The notes below the pieces were generated by a model. The model saw only the letters and a program-made list of their open reading frames with translations, searched no databases and was not told the DNA's origin. Positions 43,384 to 52,535 of a stretch of 64,000 bases of DNA are shown here, in pieces (position 1 is the stretch's first letter; every line of letters begins with the position of its first letter). The position numbers and the translations under genes were made by a program. Origin of the DNA: Chitinophaga sp. sic0106 (GTDB lineage Bacteria > Bacteroidota > Bacteroidia > Chitinophagales > Chitinophagaceae); NCBI RefSeq assembly GCF_019219075.1, contig NZ_JAHUWJ010000006.1:186001-250000 (forward strand), written 5' to 3'.

Positions 43384-43403
43384 TATCCCGGTTTTACGGG
43401 ATA
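43384..43403 (+). promoter_or_regulatory. Small perfect inverted repeat upstream of LanB
   Basis: TATCCCG-GTTTTA-CGGGATA, a 7-bp perfect stem, 51 bases before the LanB start in the shared 248-bp divergent region. It could be an operator or an mRNA hairpin; there is no T-run, so it is not an intrinsic terminator. Confidence 0.4.
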
Positions 43404-43454
43404 GGCTGTCAGCGCAATTCATTCTAAATTCATGGACTACACGATATTATAACC

Positions 43455-46400
43455 ATGATTGCCGCTGAGAATTATTTTGCTTTGAGAACACCTATGCTGC
43501 CCGTGAGTACCCTCCAACGCCTGCAGCACCTCGACCTACAAATGCTCCCTTCCGCTATCAGGGAAATATTTGCCGATCCGGGATTACAGGAGGCCATTTA
43601 TATAGCATCGATCGACCTTTACCAGGAAATGCAGCGATGGCGCAGTGGCCAGCCACTGGCAGCCAAAGAAGAGGAGAAACTGACCTTCTCCCTATATCGC
43701 TACCTCCTGCGTATGAGCACCCGCTGTACACCATACGGACTGTTTGCCGGCATTACAGCAGGCAGTAGTCACATACATAGTCAGGTACTTTTGGGAGAGG
43801 ATCAACTGCACCGTAAATACTGCCGCCTCGATATGAACTATGTAGCTGAACTCACCGCGGCTGTTACTACGGTGCCGGCTATACGTGAACAGCTGTTGTA
43901 CTTTCCAAACAACTCCATCTACCTTTCCGGCAGCCGCTTCCGCTACGCGGCCTATACGCTGCGCAACAAAGTCCGTAACTACTACCTCACCGCAGTAGAT
44001 AATACCGACTACCTGCGCCAGATACTCCACACCGCCACCAGCGGCGCCACGCTGGAGCAAATACGGCAATGCCTGATCAGCGAAGAAAATGAAATCACCT
44101 GGTATGATGCAGATGAATTTGTGCAGGAACTCCTCGCTAACCAGCTGCTGGTGAGTGAGCTGGAACCTACGGTGACAGGAACAGAATTTTTTCACACCCT
44201 CATCGCACGCATACAAACCATTCCGGAAGCAGCGGACATCACCGCACAGCTGCAACAAATCGTGCAACTGCTGCAGCAGCCAGGTATGGCAGCATATCAG
44301 GAAGTAAACCGCATCGTGAAAAATCTGCTGCCCGACACCAGCAGTAAAGACCTGCTGCAAACAGATCTCTACCTCCACACCACCACCAATCACCTCTCTG
44401 AAAAAATTTTGGGCGAACTGGCTGCGCATACCAACGACCTGGCCGTGCTGGCCCGCAGCGGTATCAGCCCCGACCTGGAACAATTCACCAGCGCCTTCTC
44501 CGCCCGCTACGAGGAACAGGAAGTGCCGCTCAGTGTCGCCCTCGACGCGGAAGCCGGCATAGGCTACGGCGCACAATCCGGCGGCGATCATACGCCCCTG
44601 CTGGATGAACTGCAGCTTCCCGCCACTCCTGAAAAAGGCAGCGTAGCCACGGATAAACTATTAACACTACAGTTGCAGCGATTACGTGAAAACACCACCG
44701 AAATAGTGCTCACCAAAGCTGAGCTGGAATCACTTAAATCGGACCGCACGCCCAAACTCCCCGCCAGCGGCTACCTCATGGGAAAACTGCTGGCCCCGGA
44801 CGCAGCCGCCCTCGACGCTGGCAACTACCGCTTCGAACTCCACGGCTGCAACGGCCCCTCCGCCGCCAACCTCCTGGGGCGCTTCTGCCATGGCGATGCC
44901 TTTTTATCCGAACAGGTTAACATCTCCCTGAGAAAAGAAGAAAACCTGAATAACGAGGTGATTTTTGCAGAACTGGTGCACCTGCCGGAATCCCGCACCG
45001 GAAATATTTTAATGCGACCACGCCTGCGCCCCTACGAAATTGTATACCTCGCCGCCAGCGAAGCCGGTGAAGACCAGATTCCGGTATCCGACCTGATGGT
45101 AAGTATCCGCCAGGGAAAAATCCGCCTCCGCTCCATCCGCCATAATAAATGGGTAGTGCCCCGGATGAGCACCGCCCATAACTACCGCAACGGCCTGCCC
45201 ATATATAAATTCCTCTGCGAACTGCAATTCCAGGATTATGAACCAGGCTACTCCTGGCAATGGCTGGTGGGAAACGACTTCACCTTTCTGCCCCGCGTAA
45301 GCTACGGTAACTTCATCCTGCATAAACGCACCTGGATCTGGCGCAAATCAGAAAATACGTATAACCGTGAGCGTTATAAGGAACATATTCAGGACTTCCG
45401 GAAAAAATGGGACCTGCCCCAATATATTGTAATATCTGAAGGAGATAACGACCTGGTCATAGACCTCGACAGCCCCGTAGCCGTGGCCCTCTTAGGGAAA
45501 ATCATGGACCGCTCGGAACAGGTTATCTTGCAGGAGCTGCTGCAAACACCTGACCAGTGCTGGATTCAAGGACCTAATGGGAGGCATGCCAATGAACTGG
45601 TGTTACCGTTCCACAACCTCAGCGCCGCACTGGACATGCCGCCGCTAACCTTGCCCAAAGCGGACATCCAACGCAGCTTCCACACCGGCAGCGAATGGCT
45701 GTACGTAAAAATCTATTGTGGCACCCGCACCGCCGAAGATATGCTTAAAGAAGTCATCGCCCCGCTGGTAGCAGACTTGCAGGAAAATCAAATCATACAG
45801 GAATGGTTCTTTATCCGCTATACTGATCCGGAACACCACCTGCGCGTACGTTTCCGTAATGCCGACAATCCCGGGTTCTGGCAGGTAACACTGCAACGAC
45901 TATACGAAATAGCTCATCTCTCAGTAAATAAAAACCTGGTTAGTAAAATTCAAACAGATACCTATATCCGGGAAATAGAGCGCTATGGCAATGATACCAT
46001 GGCTTTCAGTGAAAGTGTGTTTCACCGCGACAGCCAGTTTGTACTGCAACTCATCCAGCTGCTCGACGATGAAAGCGGGGAGGAGTACCGCTGGAAAATT
46101 GGAGTGGTAGGAACAGATCAGCTGCTGGATGCTTTCGGCTTTTCGCTGGAACAAAAAGGCACTTTTATGCAGCAACTGCAACAGCATTTCTTCAAAGAAT
46201 TTAATGGTAACAAGGCTTTGCAACAACAACTGAATGATAAATACCGGCAGGCCGCACCAGAACTTACCACTATGCTGGCAGGGCAACTGCCGGAGGAAGT
46301 AATACAACTATTACAGCAACGGCGTATAGCCCTCACCGATATCATTGGGCAACAGGAACTGCCGGATAAATTCGGGTTATTGTCCAGCTACGTGCATATG

Positions 46401-46523
46401 TTCCTGAACCGCTTGCTGCTGGCTGCCCAGCGCAAACATGAACTGGTGATCTACCATTTCCTGGACCGTTATTATACGAGTATGCTGGCACGTGCGAAGA
46501 AAACAGGGAATGTAATGGTATAA
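43455..46523 (+). CDS. lanB: Full-length lantibiotic dehydratase LanB
   Basis: A 1022-residue protein, the usual length of a complete LanB. The N-terminal glutamylation domain (~1-650) has FSLYRYLLRMSTRCTPYGLF near residue 85, a signature of Lant_dehydr_N. The C-terminal elimination domain (~740-1010) has EWFFIRYTDPEHHLRVRFR. LanB uses glutamyl-tRNA to activate Ser/Thr of the leader-bound precursor and eliminates glutamate to give dehydro residues, later cyclised by LanC. It is divergent from the three precursor genes and LanC. Pinensin clusters of Chitinophaga are reported to have a split dehydratase; here it is a single chain. Confidence 0.95.
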   Translation: MIAAENYFALRTPMLPVSTLQRLQHLDLQMLPSAIREIFADPGLQEAIYIASIDLYQEMQRWRSGQPLAAKEEEKLTFSLYRYLLRMSTRCTPYGLFAGITAGSSHIHSQVLLGEDQLHRKYCRLDMNYVAELTAAVTTVPAIREQLLYFPNNSIYLSGSRFRYAAYTLRNKVRNYYLTAVDNTDYLRQILHTATSGATLEQIRQCLISEENEITWYDADEFVQELLANQLLVSELEPTVTGTEFFHTLIARIQTIPEAADITAQLQQIVQLLQQPGMAAYQEVNRIVKNLLPDTSSKDLLQTDLYLHTTTNHLSEKILGELAAHTNDLAVLARSGISPDLEQFTSAFSARYEEQEVPLSVALDAEAGIGYGAQSGGDHTPLLDELQLPATPEKGSVATDKLLTLQLQRLRENTTEIVLTKAELESLKSDRTPKLPASGYLMGKLLAPDAAALDAGNYRFELHGCNGPSAANLLGRFCHGDAFLSEQVNISLRKEENLNNEVIFAELVHLPESRTGNILMRPRLRPYEIVYLAASEAGEDQIPVSDLMVSIRQGKIRLRSIRHNKWVVPRMSTAHNYRNGLPIYKFLCELQFQDYEPGYSWQWLVGNDFTFLPRVSYGNFILHKRTWIWRKSENTYNRERYKEHIQDFRKKWDLPQYIVISEGDNDLVIDLDSPVAVALLGKIMDRSEQVILQELLQTPDQCWIQGPNGRHANELVLPFHNLSAALDMPPLTLPKADIQRSFHTGSEWLYVKIYCGTRTAEDMLKEVIAPLVADLQENQIIQEWFFIRYTDPEHHLRVRFRNADNPGFWQVTLQRLYEIAHLSVNKNLVSKIQTDTYIREIERYGNDTMAFSESVFHRDSQFVLQLIQLLDDESGEEYRWKIGVVGTDQLLDAFGFSLEQKGTFMQQLQQHFFKEFNGNKALQQQLNDKYRQAAPELTTMLAGQLPEEVIQLLQQRRIALTDIIGQQELPDKFGLLSSYVHMFLNRLLLAAQRKHELVIYHFLDRYYTSMLARAKKTGNVMV

Positions 46524-46530
46524 GAAATAA

Positions 46531-46554
46531 AAAACCCCGGTAGCCCGGGGTTTT
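46531..46554. terminator. Bidirectional terminator between LanB and lipoprotein gene
   Basis: AAAACCCCGG-TAGC-CCGGGGTTTT: a 10-bp stem including A/T flanks, 8 bases after the LanB stop and 5 bases after the convergent lipoprotein gene. Confidence 0.85.
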
Positions 46555-46558
46555 GCAA

Positions 46559-47020
46559 TTATGGATTGGCAGATTGTACTGCTTGCAGCATGTCGCCAAC
46601 ATATTTCTGTAATTTGGCCTTATCATCCGGGTCCAGCTTTTCAGCGTCCACTTTTTTGTCGTATTCCTTCTTCAGGTCCTGCAGTTTGTCTGCATACTCA
46701 GCCGCCTTTTTGCCACTGTTGGTGTTTACCAGGTCAGAAAGATACTTGTGGAAATCGTTTGCCAGCGAGCGTGCATTGGCCTTTTTAAATTCCGGCATCG
46801 CTACCGTAGCCATGGCCGCATTAATGTTAGCCTGAACGGCTGCAGTAGCCGCTTGTACCGCATTAGCATCACTGGCAGCCTGAGCAGCAGCAGCCTTTTC
46901 AGCCGATTCGATTGCCTCGCCGGCTTTCTCCTCTGCCTTTTTCTCGTCATGCTTTTGAGGGTTCTGGCAGGCCACTGCAAAAGCCATCAGTACTGCCAGA
47001 CTTAAAACAACTTTTTTCAT
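46559..47020 (-). CDS. Small lipoprotein of unknown function, coiled-coil
   Basis: A 153-residue protein with lipoprotein signal MKKVVLSLAVLMAFAVAC, then an Ala/Glu/Lys-rich helical stretch (~25-75, coiled-coil-like) and a lysine/aspartate-rich C-terminal half with repeated DLxKxY-type helices. No family recognised. It converges on LanB at a shared terminator and is divergent from the DUF389 gene (62-bp gap). A role in lanthipeptide immunity (LanI-like lipoprotein) is conceivable by position only; an envelope-stress lipoprotein is equally possible. Confidence 0.7.
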   Translation of the reverse strand: MKKVVLSLAVLMAFAVACQNPQKHDEKKAEEKAGEAIESAEKAAAAQAASDANAVQAATAAVQANINAAMATVAMPEFKKANARSLANDFHKYLSDLVNTNSGKKAAEYADKLQDLKKEYDKKVDAEKLDPDDKAKLQKYVGDMLQAVQSANP

Positions 47021-47082
47021 AACAAATGGATTTTTGTGTGTATTAGCTCAAACACATTAGGGGTCTATTTGGTTTAATAGAT

Positions 47083-48438
47083 ATGCTGAACGAACCCATT
47101 GAACATAAATCACCGGAAGGCCGGTTTTGGCGCAAAGCCAGGATATTGCTGGATAAGCATTTTAACCTCCGGGTGGAAATGGCAGATGAGCAGGAAGTGA
47201 TATCCTCCGTTCGTAAAAACTCAGAATTCAGAGGGGCTAATTTATGGACCCTGATTTTTGCAATTTTTATCGCTTCCATTGGCCTGAATATAAATAGTCC
47301 TGTAGTGATCATAGGCGCCATGCTGATTTCACCCCTCATGGGGCCTGTGATGGGTATCGGGGTTGGGCTCGCTATTACTGATTTTGGCCTGATGAAAAAA
47401 GGCGGCAGAAACCTGCTACGCGCCAGCCTTATTTCAGTTATCACCTCCGCCCTCTACTTTTGGTTAACACCCCTGCATGAAGCCCAATCGGAGTTGCTGG
47501 CGCGTACCATGCCTGCCACCTGGGACGTACTGGTGGCCTTTTTTGGTGGACTGGCCGGTATTGTTGGAGCTACCCGCAAGGAAAAATCCAATGTGATCGC
47601 AGGAGTAGCTATCGCCACAGCACTCATGCCGCCCTTGTGTACCGCGGGTTTCGGCATCGCCACAGCGAACTGGTATTTTGTGATGGGCGCGTTTTACCTG
47701 TATTTTATCAATTGCGTTTTTATCTGCCTTAGCACTTATCTGATGATACGCTATTTGCGCTTTCAGCAGCGCCGCTATGAAGATGTTGACTATAAACGAA
47801 AAGTCCGGCGTTACATCCTGTTTATCACGCTCATTACCCTGGTGCCCAGTATCTACCTAAGTTTCCGCATTGTGAAAGAAAGCATTTTTGAAAGTAATGC
47901 CCGCCGGTTTGTAAATGATAATTTCCATTTTGCATCCACGCAGATCCTGCATAGAGAATTTACCTATAACATGGAAGGGAGTAAAATTGATTTATTATTA
48001 ATAGGGGAGAAGCTGAGCGACTCGACCGTTAAAGTGCTTCGTTCCAGGTTAACCCAATACCGGTTGGATAATACGGATTTAATACTGCGTCAGGGAATCA
48101 AAAATCAGGAGAACCTTGATTTCAGCCAGGTAAAAGCCAGTATCCTTGCAGATATCAATGCCGCCGAACCTACACCGGTTATCGTAACGGTTACCGAAAA
48201 GAAAACCCCGGATCTCTCCAAAGAATTATATGCTTTAAACAATAATATCGTCTACTATGCTGCGGCTGATATGCCATTTACTGCTACCGGCAACAACAAG
48301 CCAGATACAACGATGGTGGTGGTGTTAGGGGTAAAGCAACGGATCAGTAATGCAGAACGGAAACGGCTGTACGATTGGTTGAAGCAGCGGCTGGAACAGG
48401 ATAGTATTAATTTAATATTGCAGGAGCAGAAAAAATAA
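47083..48438 (+). CDS. DUF389 family membrane protein
   Basis: A 451-residue protein. After a ~50-residue cytoplasmic segment come about six hydrophobic helices. Family motifs include IGAMLISPLMGPVMGIGVGL and VAIATALMPPLCTAGFGIAT. The C-terminal ~200 residues are soluble. DUF389 (TIGR00341) proteins are widespread but of unknown function; transport has been suggested. It is monocistronic and ends 15 bases before a palindromic repeat. Confidence 0.88.
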   Translation: MLNEPIEHKSPEGRFWRKARILLDKHFNLRVEMADEQEVISSVRKNSEFRGANLWTLIFAIFIASIGLNINSPVVIIGAMLISPLMGPVMGIGVGLAITDFGLMKKGGRNLLRASLISVITSALYFWLTPLHEAQSELLARTMPATWDVLVAFFGGLAGIVGATRKEKSNVIAGVAIATALMPPLCTAGFGIATANWYFVMGAFYLYFINCVFICLSTYLMIRYLRFQQRRYEDVDYKRKVRRYILFITLITLVPSIYLSFRIVKESIFESNARRFVNDNFHFASTQILHREFTYNMEGSKIDLLLIGEKLSDSTVKVLRSRLTQYRLDNTDLILRQGIKNQENLDFSQVKASILADINAAEPTPVIVTVTEKKTPDLSKELYALNNNIVYYAAADMPFTATGNNKPDTTMVVVLGVKQRISNAERKRLYDWLKQRLEQDSINLILQEQKK

Positions 48439-48453
48439 GCGATTGATCCGCTC

Positions 48454-48514
48454 TGTAGAGACGGGCTGCGCCCGTCTCTCAAACGCGAGGAGACGGGCGC
48501 AGCCCGTCTCTACA
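48454..48514. repeat. REP-like compound palindrome, copy 2
   Basis: Perfect 25-base arms (48454-48478, 48490-48514) around an 11-base loop. Arm core GAGACGGGC-TGC-GCCCGTCTC. Read on the minus strand the loop is CTCGCG-TTTGA, which equals the two ends of the copy 1 loop with its middle 10 bases missing. Arms differ from copy 1 by paired changes that keep pairing. It lies between the convergent DUF389 and cytochrome genes and may act as their terminator. Confidence 0.85.
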
Positions 48515-48526
48515 AAAATAGGAAAC

Positions 48527-49522
48527 CTACAAAGAGTACTTCCAGCCCTTTTCTTTCCAATACCCGATAATAGGCTTAAACGGCCCATATTTATGCTGGT
48601 ACGCGCTAAACGTATCGGCAAATGGTCCCAGATCATAGTCAATTGCTTTTTCATTGATATGCGGATAATCGAAGCTCTTCGGATTAGGCCGCGCATGCAG
48701 GGCATCATTGTTCACAAAGGCTGCAATGTCCAGCGCATCCGCATCTGAGAGGAAGGTGCCTTTATCCGTTTTATCATAAGGCATATTATTTTTGAGCCAC
48801 TCCGCCTGTTTCACCACCCGGTGCATACTGGAACCCGGCTGATAGGATTCCTTGCCCCAGAGTGGCGGATATGTATAGGCAGTACCTTCCGGATTGAGCT
48901 GACCTGCACCATCCTTGCCGTGGCAGCGTTCACAATGCTGCACAAACAGCTCTGCGCCATGTACCGGGTTGGCCGCTACATCCGGCAGTTCCAGCTTGCG
49001 GTTATGCTGCCCTTTTATGGCCTTGTCCTTCGGCGCATAGGTGTTGATCCATTTCAGGTACGCCAGGTAGGCGACCATCTCCTTACTGTCCAGCGGCAGT
49101 GGTTTGCCATTATGCGGCCGGGTAACACAGTTGTTTACCCGCTCTGCCAGCGTAAGTACTTTGCCTTCGCGGGCGCGGTACTGCGGATAGTTATCGTGGG
49201 AAGCCAGCAGGTTGAATGAAAACTGCTTGGTGCCGCCATCCTGGTGGCAGTTGGTACAGCTCATCAGGTTGCCCGTAAATTGCCCGGCACTGCCCTTAGG
49301 GCCGATGTACCTGGCAGTATTCATCATCAGCTCACGACCGTATTTTACCAGTTCCCCAAATTTATCATCCGGAATATTTTTCAGGTCAATGGTGACGGCA
49401 ATTTCCTTTGGTGCCTCCGGTGTTGTATCGGTTGCTTTCCCTTCTACCTTGGAACCGCAGGAAGTAGCTACTGCCGCTACTCCCAGGCCAAGCACGCCCA
49501 TCACGGTGAAAATTCTTTTCAT
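48527..49522 (-). CDS. TsdA-like dihaem cytochrome c (thiosulfate dehydrogenase family)
   Basis: A 331-residue lipoprotein (lipobox VAATSC, Cys22). Two haem sites: SCTNCH (Cys89-His93) and HCERCHG (Cys197-His201). Cys132 in RVNNCVTRPHNGKPLP lies 39 residues after the first haem His, similar to the unusual axial Cys of TsdA haem 1. The late segments YPPLWGKESYQPGSSMHR and HKYGPFKPIIGYW also match TsdA. TsdA couples thiosulfate to tetrathionate, in either direction depending on organism. Last gene of a sigma/FecR/SusC/SusD/arylsulfotransferase operon, 21 bases after the previous gene. Confidence 0.8.
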   Translation of the reverse strand: MKRIFTVMGVLGLGVAAVATSCGSKVEGKATDTTPEAPKEIAVTIDLKNIPDDKFGELVKYGRELMMNTARYIGPKGSAGQFTGNLMSCTNCHQDGGTKQFSFNLLASHDNYPQYRAREGKVLTLAERVNNCVTRPHNGKPLPLDSKEMVAYLAYLKWINTYAPKDKAIKGQHNRKLELPDVAANPVHGAELFVQHCERCHGKDGAGQLNPEGTAYTYPPLWGKESYQPGSSMHRVVKQAEWLKNNMPYDKTDKGTFLSDADALDIAAFVNNDALHARPNPKSFDYPHINEKAIDYDLGPFADTFSAYQHKYGPFKPIIGYWKEKGWKYSL

Positions 49523-49543
49523 CTTATAAGATTTCAGGCTGTA

Positions 49544-50968
49544 TTAATAGCCAGGTTGATTGATAAATGGTTGTACCCTGTCAGCCGCAATAAAGTTGGC
49601 CCTGTACGACGACATGCCCGTTTTGAGCAGCCAAAGGAAGCGGCCTTCGAGGTTGGTCAGTAATACGGAATTGCGTTTAGTCGCACACGTGAGTAAGGTG
49701 CTGTCAGTTACCTGGTAGCTGCTGCCCATACGCTCGTTGTAAAATTCCGGTGGTAACACGGTATTGTTTACCAGACTTGCCTGCTGCCCGTCGATGGCAA
49801 ACGTAAGCGTGCGGGAAGTTTTTTTACTCACCCCGTTGTCAAAGAAGGTAAGGTGGCCTTCCTGATCAAAATGAATGCCGTGGGCCTGATCAAAATAGGC
49901 GCTGTCCGGAATCGGGAAGCTACCGTCTTTACCCAATGTCCACAAGCGTTTACCGGTTTTGCTGTCTATCTTCCAGATTTGCCCGTTGTTATAAAATGAT
50001 ACCAGGTAGTTACCATCTTTATCTATCGTGATACAATTGGCATGCATCCAGTCGCCTTTCTCTTTCAGGATATTTTTTTCTTTCAGCGGGTCCAGTTCAT
50101 CAAACACGGTCCATTTCCAGACCTGTTTGCCTTGGCGGTCCAGCACCAGGATGCCATCGCCTTTGATGGTATCGGCATTGCTGCCACCAATACTGCTAAG
50201 ATCCATCACACGTTCCTCTACACAGAGTGTAACCAGGTGGTCTTTCTCTTCCAGGATTTCGTGGTGAATAGTTTGTTTAAAGTCTCCCTGACCCTTTTTC
50301 AGACATAACAAGGTATCACCGGTGAGCGAAACTTCCAGTATCTGATCGCCATAGCTGGTTTCATAACCCGCGCCGCCCAGGAGGCCCAGCACGGTGTTAT
50401 TGGCAGTGAACCGTGCTACTTTATAGCCGGCATTGTGCACCTGGTGGTACCATACAATTTTACCGCGGGCGTTTACCATGCATACATAGCCCGGATCTTC
50501 CCGCTGGGTAAGCAGTACATAGCCTTTGGCAAATGTTGCCGGTAACACAGAACTATCGGGACACACTACACGAAATATATCTTTCATCCACACAGGAATG
50601 TCGTTCGTCGTGAATTCATAAACCTTACTGGCCTTCAGGTCATTGCCATGGCCGGTAAGAATCCTGTATTCATATTTCGTAGCTGCTTCCACGTTAGTTA
50701 GCACGATCATATGCACTGTTTTGCCAGTGGATAGTGGCGTAGTGGTCTTTTGGTCCTCATGACCCTGTGGCCAGTATTCTACGGCAGCATCGTTTTCTTC
50801 GCGACAGGTCACCTTGGTAGCTACTTTCAGGGCGTTGGCCCCAACGGGCAACACCATGATTTCTTGTACATCTGTGCTGTAGCGACTGCACGACTGACCG
50901 GCGAGCAACAGCAGGGCTGCCGCTAAAAATAGCGGCAGCCTGTGTTGTATGTTATTCCATTTTATCAT
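49544..50968 (-). CDS. Arylsulfotransferase (ASST) family lipoprotein
   Basis: A 474-residue lipoprotein (LLAGQSC, Cys27), start at 50968. A small beta-sandwich (~30-122) precedes a six-bladed propeller. Candidate active-site residues fit PAPS-independent ASSTs: His235-His236 in TIHHEILEE, His309 and Asn311 in GDWMHANC, and His363/His366 in DQAHGIHF. Family enzymes move sulfate between phenolic compounds through a sulfo-histidine. It is 19 bases after SusD and 21 bases before the TsdA-like gene. The exact substrate is unknown and some relatives may not be catalytic. Confidence 0.85.
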   Translation of the reverse strand: MIKWNNIQHRLPLFLAAALLLLAGQSCSRYSTDVQEIMVLPVGANALKVATKVTCREENDAAVEYWPQGHEDQKTTTPLSTGKTVHMIVLTNVEAATKYEYRILTGHGNDLKASKVYEFTTNDIPVWMKDIFRVVCPDSSVLPATFAKGYVLLTQREDPGYVCMVNARGKIVWYHQVHNAGYKVARFTANNTVLGLLGGAGYETSYGDQILEVSLTGDTLLCLKKGQGDFKQTIHHEILEEKDHLVTLCVEERVMDLSSIGGSNADTIKGDGILVLDRQGKQVWKWTVFDELDPLKEKNILKEKGDWMHANCITIDKDGNYLVSFYNNGQIWKIDSKTGKRLWTLGKDGSFPIPDSAYFDQAHGIHFDQEGHLTFFDNGVSKKTSRTLTFAIDGQQASLVNNTVLPPEFYNERMGSSYQVTDSTLLTCATKRNSVLLTNLEGRFLWLLKTGMSSYRANFIAADRVQPFINQPGY

Positions 50969-50987
50969 ACCCAGAAAAATACATTTT

Positions 50988-52517
50988 TTACTGGCGTCTG
51001 TCACCATTGCTGAGTTTTTTGTTGATATCCGTTTGTGCCTGCGGATAAGAGAAATACTTATCTCTCGGCATCTGGATGGTAGGCGTGAGCTTAGCTGCCT
51101 GGAGGTAAGTATTCACCACGCTTTCATATTTGCCCATGCGGATCAGGTCCTGGCGGCGTTTGCACTCAAAGAAGAACTCCCAGCCACGCTCCTGCAAAAT
51201 GGCATCGCGAAGTGTTTCACGGGTGAAAGTGCCGGCAGCACCCAGCTGTGGCGCTTTTGAACGTCCTTTCACGCGGTTGATCAGATCCACTGCTTCCTGT
51301 GTAGGGCCGGAAACTTCGTTGATGATTTCAGCGCGACTCAGTAAAATATCCGCATAGCGCAGGATCGGGAATACGTGCCCGTCATAGTAAGTGGTGGAAC
51401 CATTGGGATCAGCGAATTTCTTGGTCGCTACATCCGGCATGTAGAATTCACCTGCTGGCGGATTGGTAGCACCCGGAGGGCCTTGTTTGTAATGCAGGCC
51501 ATCGCTGCCTTCATAGTCGTAATAGAACAACTGTTTGCGCTCATCGGCGTCATTGAAGGTATTCCAGAAGTACCAGGTTACGGCAAAGTATTGCCAGCGG
51601 TCTGTTACAGACGGATGGTTCAGCGGACCAAAGTGGTTCAGTATTTCCACGGCATCCGTCAGCGGATCTGCCAGCGCAGAGAAAATGCTTTCCTGGTTCC
51701 ATTTATTTTTTTCGGCAAACAAGCCGGCATAAGAAGGATAGAGGTCGTAGCCCAGGCCCATTACCTGCTGGGTCAGCGGCAGGGCTTTGTCCCACTGGTG
51801 CTCACGCATGTAGAGCTTTGTGAGCAGGGATAAAGCTGCTCCTTTGGTAGCGCGACCAATATCATTGGTATTATACACTGCATTGCCTACGTAATTAACC
51901 GGCAGATTAGCGGAGGCAAATTCCAGGTCCTTTATGATCAGTTGGTTTACCTGCTCCACGGGAACGGGCTGCATCTGGTCAAAGTAAGTCGGGTTTTCCT
52001 GGTTTTGTGCCACTGTTGAATCAGTCACCAGTATCACCGGACCAAAAGCATCGGTCAGATCCACATATCCCAGCGCACGTAGGAACCGGAGTTCCGCGGT
52101 GAACTGTGTTTTTTGTGCATCTGTAATACTGGTCATTTTGGAGATGTTATAGAGCGCGATGTTAGCGTCGGTTACCAGTTTGTACTGGTGCTGCCACGCG
52201 AAGGCCAGGTAAGTATTGGCAGGTGCCCACTGGCATTCAGACATCAGGCCTACATCGCCACCGGAACTGGCATGGCCGATGTCGGTGGTGAGGTCAGAAA
52301 TAGTTACCTGGAAACCGGCGTAGTACATCCAGGCATCCGAGCGGCCACTTGGTTGTTTTAAACGCGAGTACACCCCGTTTACAGCGGCTTTGGCATCACT
52401 CAGCGTAAGAAAGGCGTTGCTGCCGGTAAGGAAGCTGTATACTTTCGGATCTTCCAGTTTGCTACAGGACGCAGCGCCCAGCATCATTGCAGCAAGTGCG
52501 ATATATCTAAATTTCAT
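50988..52517 (-). CDS. SusD/RagB family outer-membrane lipoprotein
   Basis: A 509-residue lipoprotein with signal MKFRYIALAAMMLGAASC. Typical SusD features: AELRFLRALGYVDLTDAFG (N-terminal TPR region), FPILRYADILLSRAEIINEV and the C-terminal ILQERGWEFFFECKRRQDLI. It is of the RagB/SusD-like_3 class, unlike the two other SusD proteins of the window. It follows its SusC by 18 bases. Surface capture partner for the STN-type transporter. Confidence 0.94.
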   Translation of the reverse strand: MKFRYIALAAMMLGAASCSKLEDPKVYSFLTGSNAFLTLSDAKAAVNGVYSRLKQPSGRSDAWMYYAGFQVTISDLTTDIGHASSGGDVGLMSECQWAPANTYLAFAWQHQYKLVTDANIALYNISKMTSITDAQKTQFTAELRFLRALGYVDLTDAFGPVILVTDSTVAQNQENPTYFDQMQPVPVEQVNQLIIKDLEFASANLPVNYVGNAVYNTNDIGRATKGAALSLLTKLYMREHQWDKALPLTQQVMGLGYDLYPSYAGLFAEKNKWNQESIFSALADPLTDAVEILNHFGPLNHPSVTDRWQYFAVTWYFWNTFNDADERKQLFYYDYEGSDGLHYKQGPPGATNPPAGEFYMPDVATKKFADPNGSTTYYDGHVFPILRYADILLSRAEIINEVSGPTQEAVDLINRVKGRSKAPQLGAAGTFTRETLRDAILQERGWEFFFECKRRQDLIRMGKYESVVNTYLQAAKLTPTIQMPRDKYFSYPQAQTDINKKLSNGDRRQ

Positions 52518-52535
52518 TCTTCTAAAGATTACAGG

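Noticed and set aside
40512..46523. Identification of the lanthipeptide as a pinensin
   Set aside because: The precursor sequences do not look like what I recall for pinensins and the dehydratase is a single full-length protein; I cannot confirm identity without a search.
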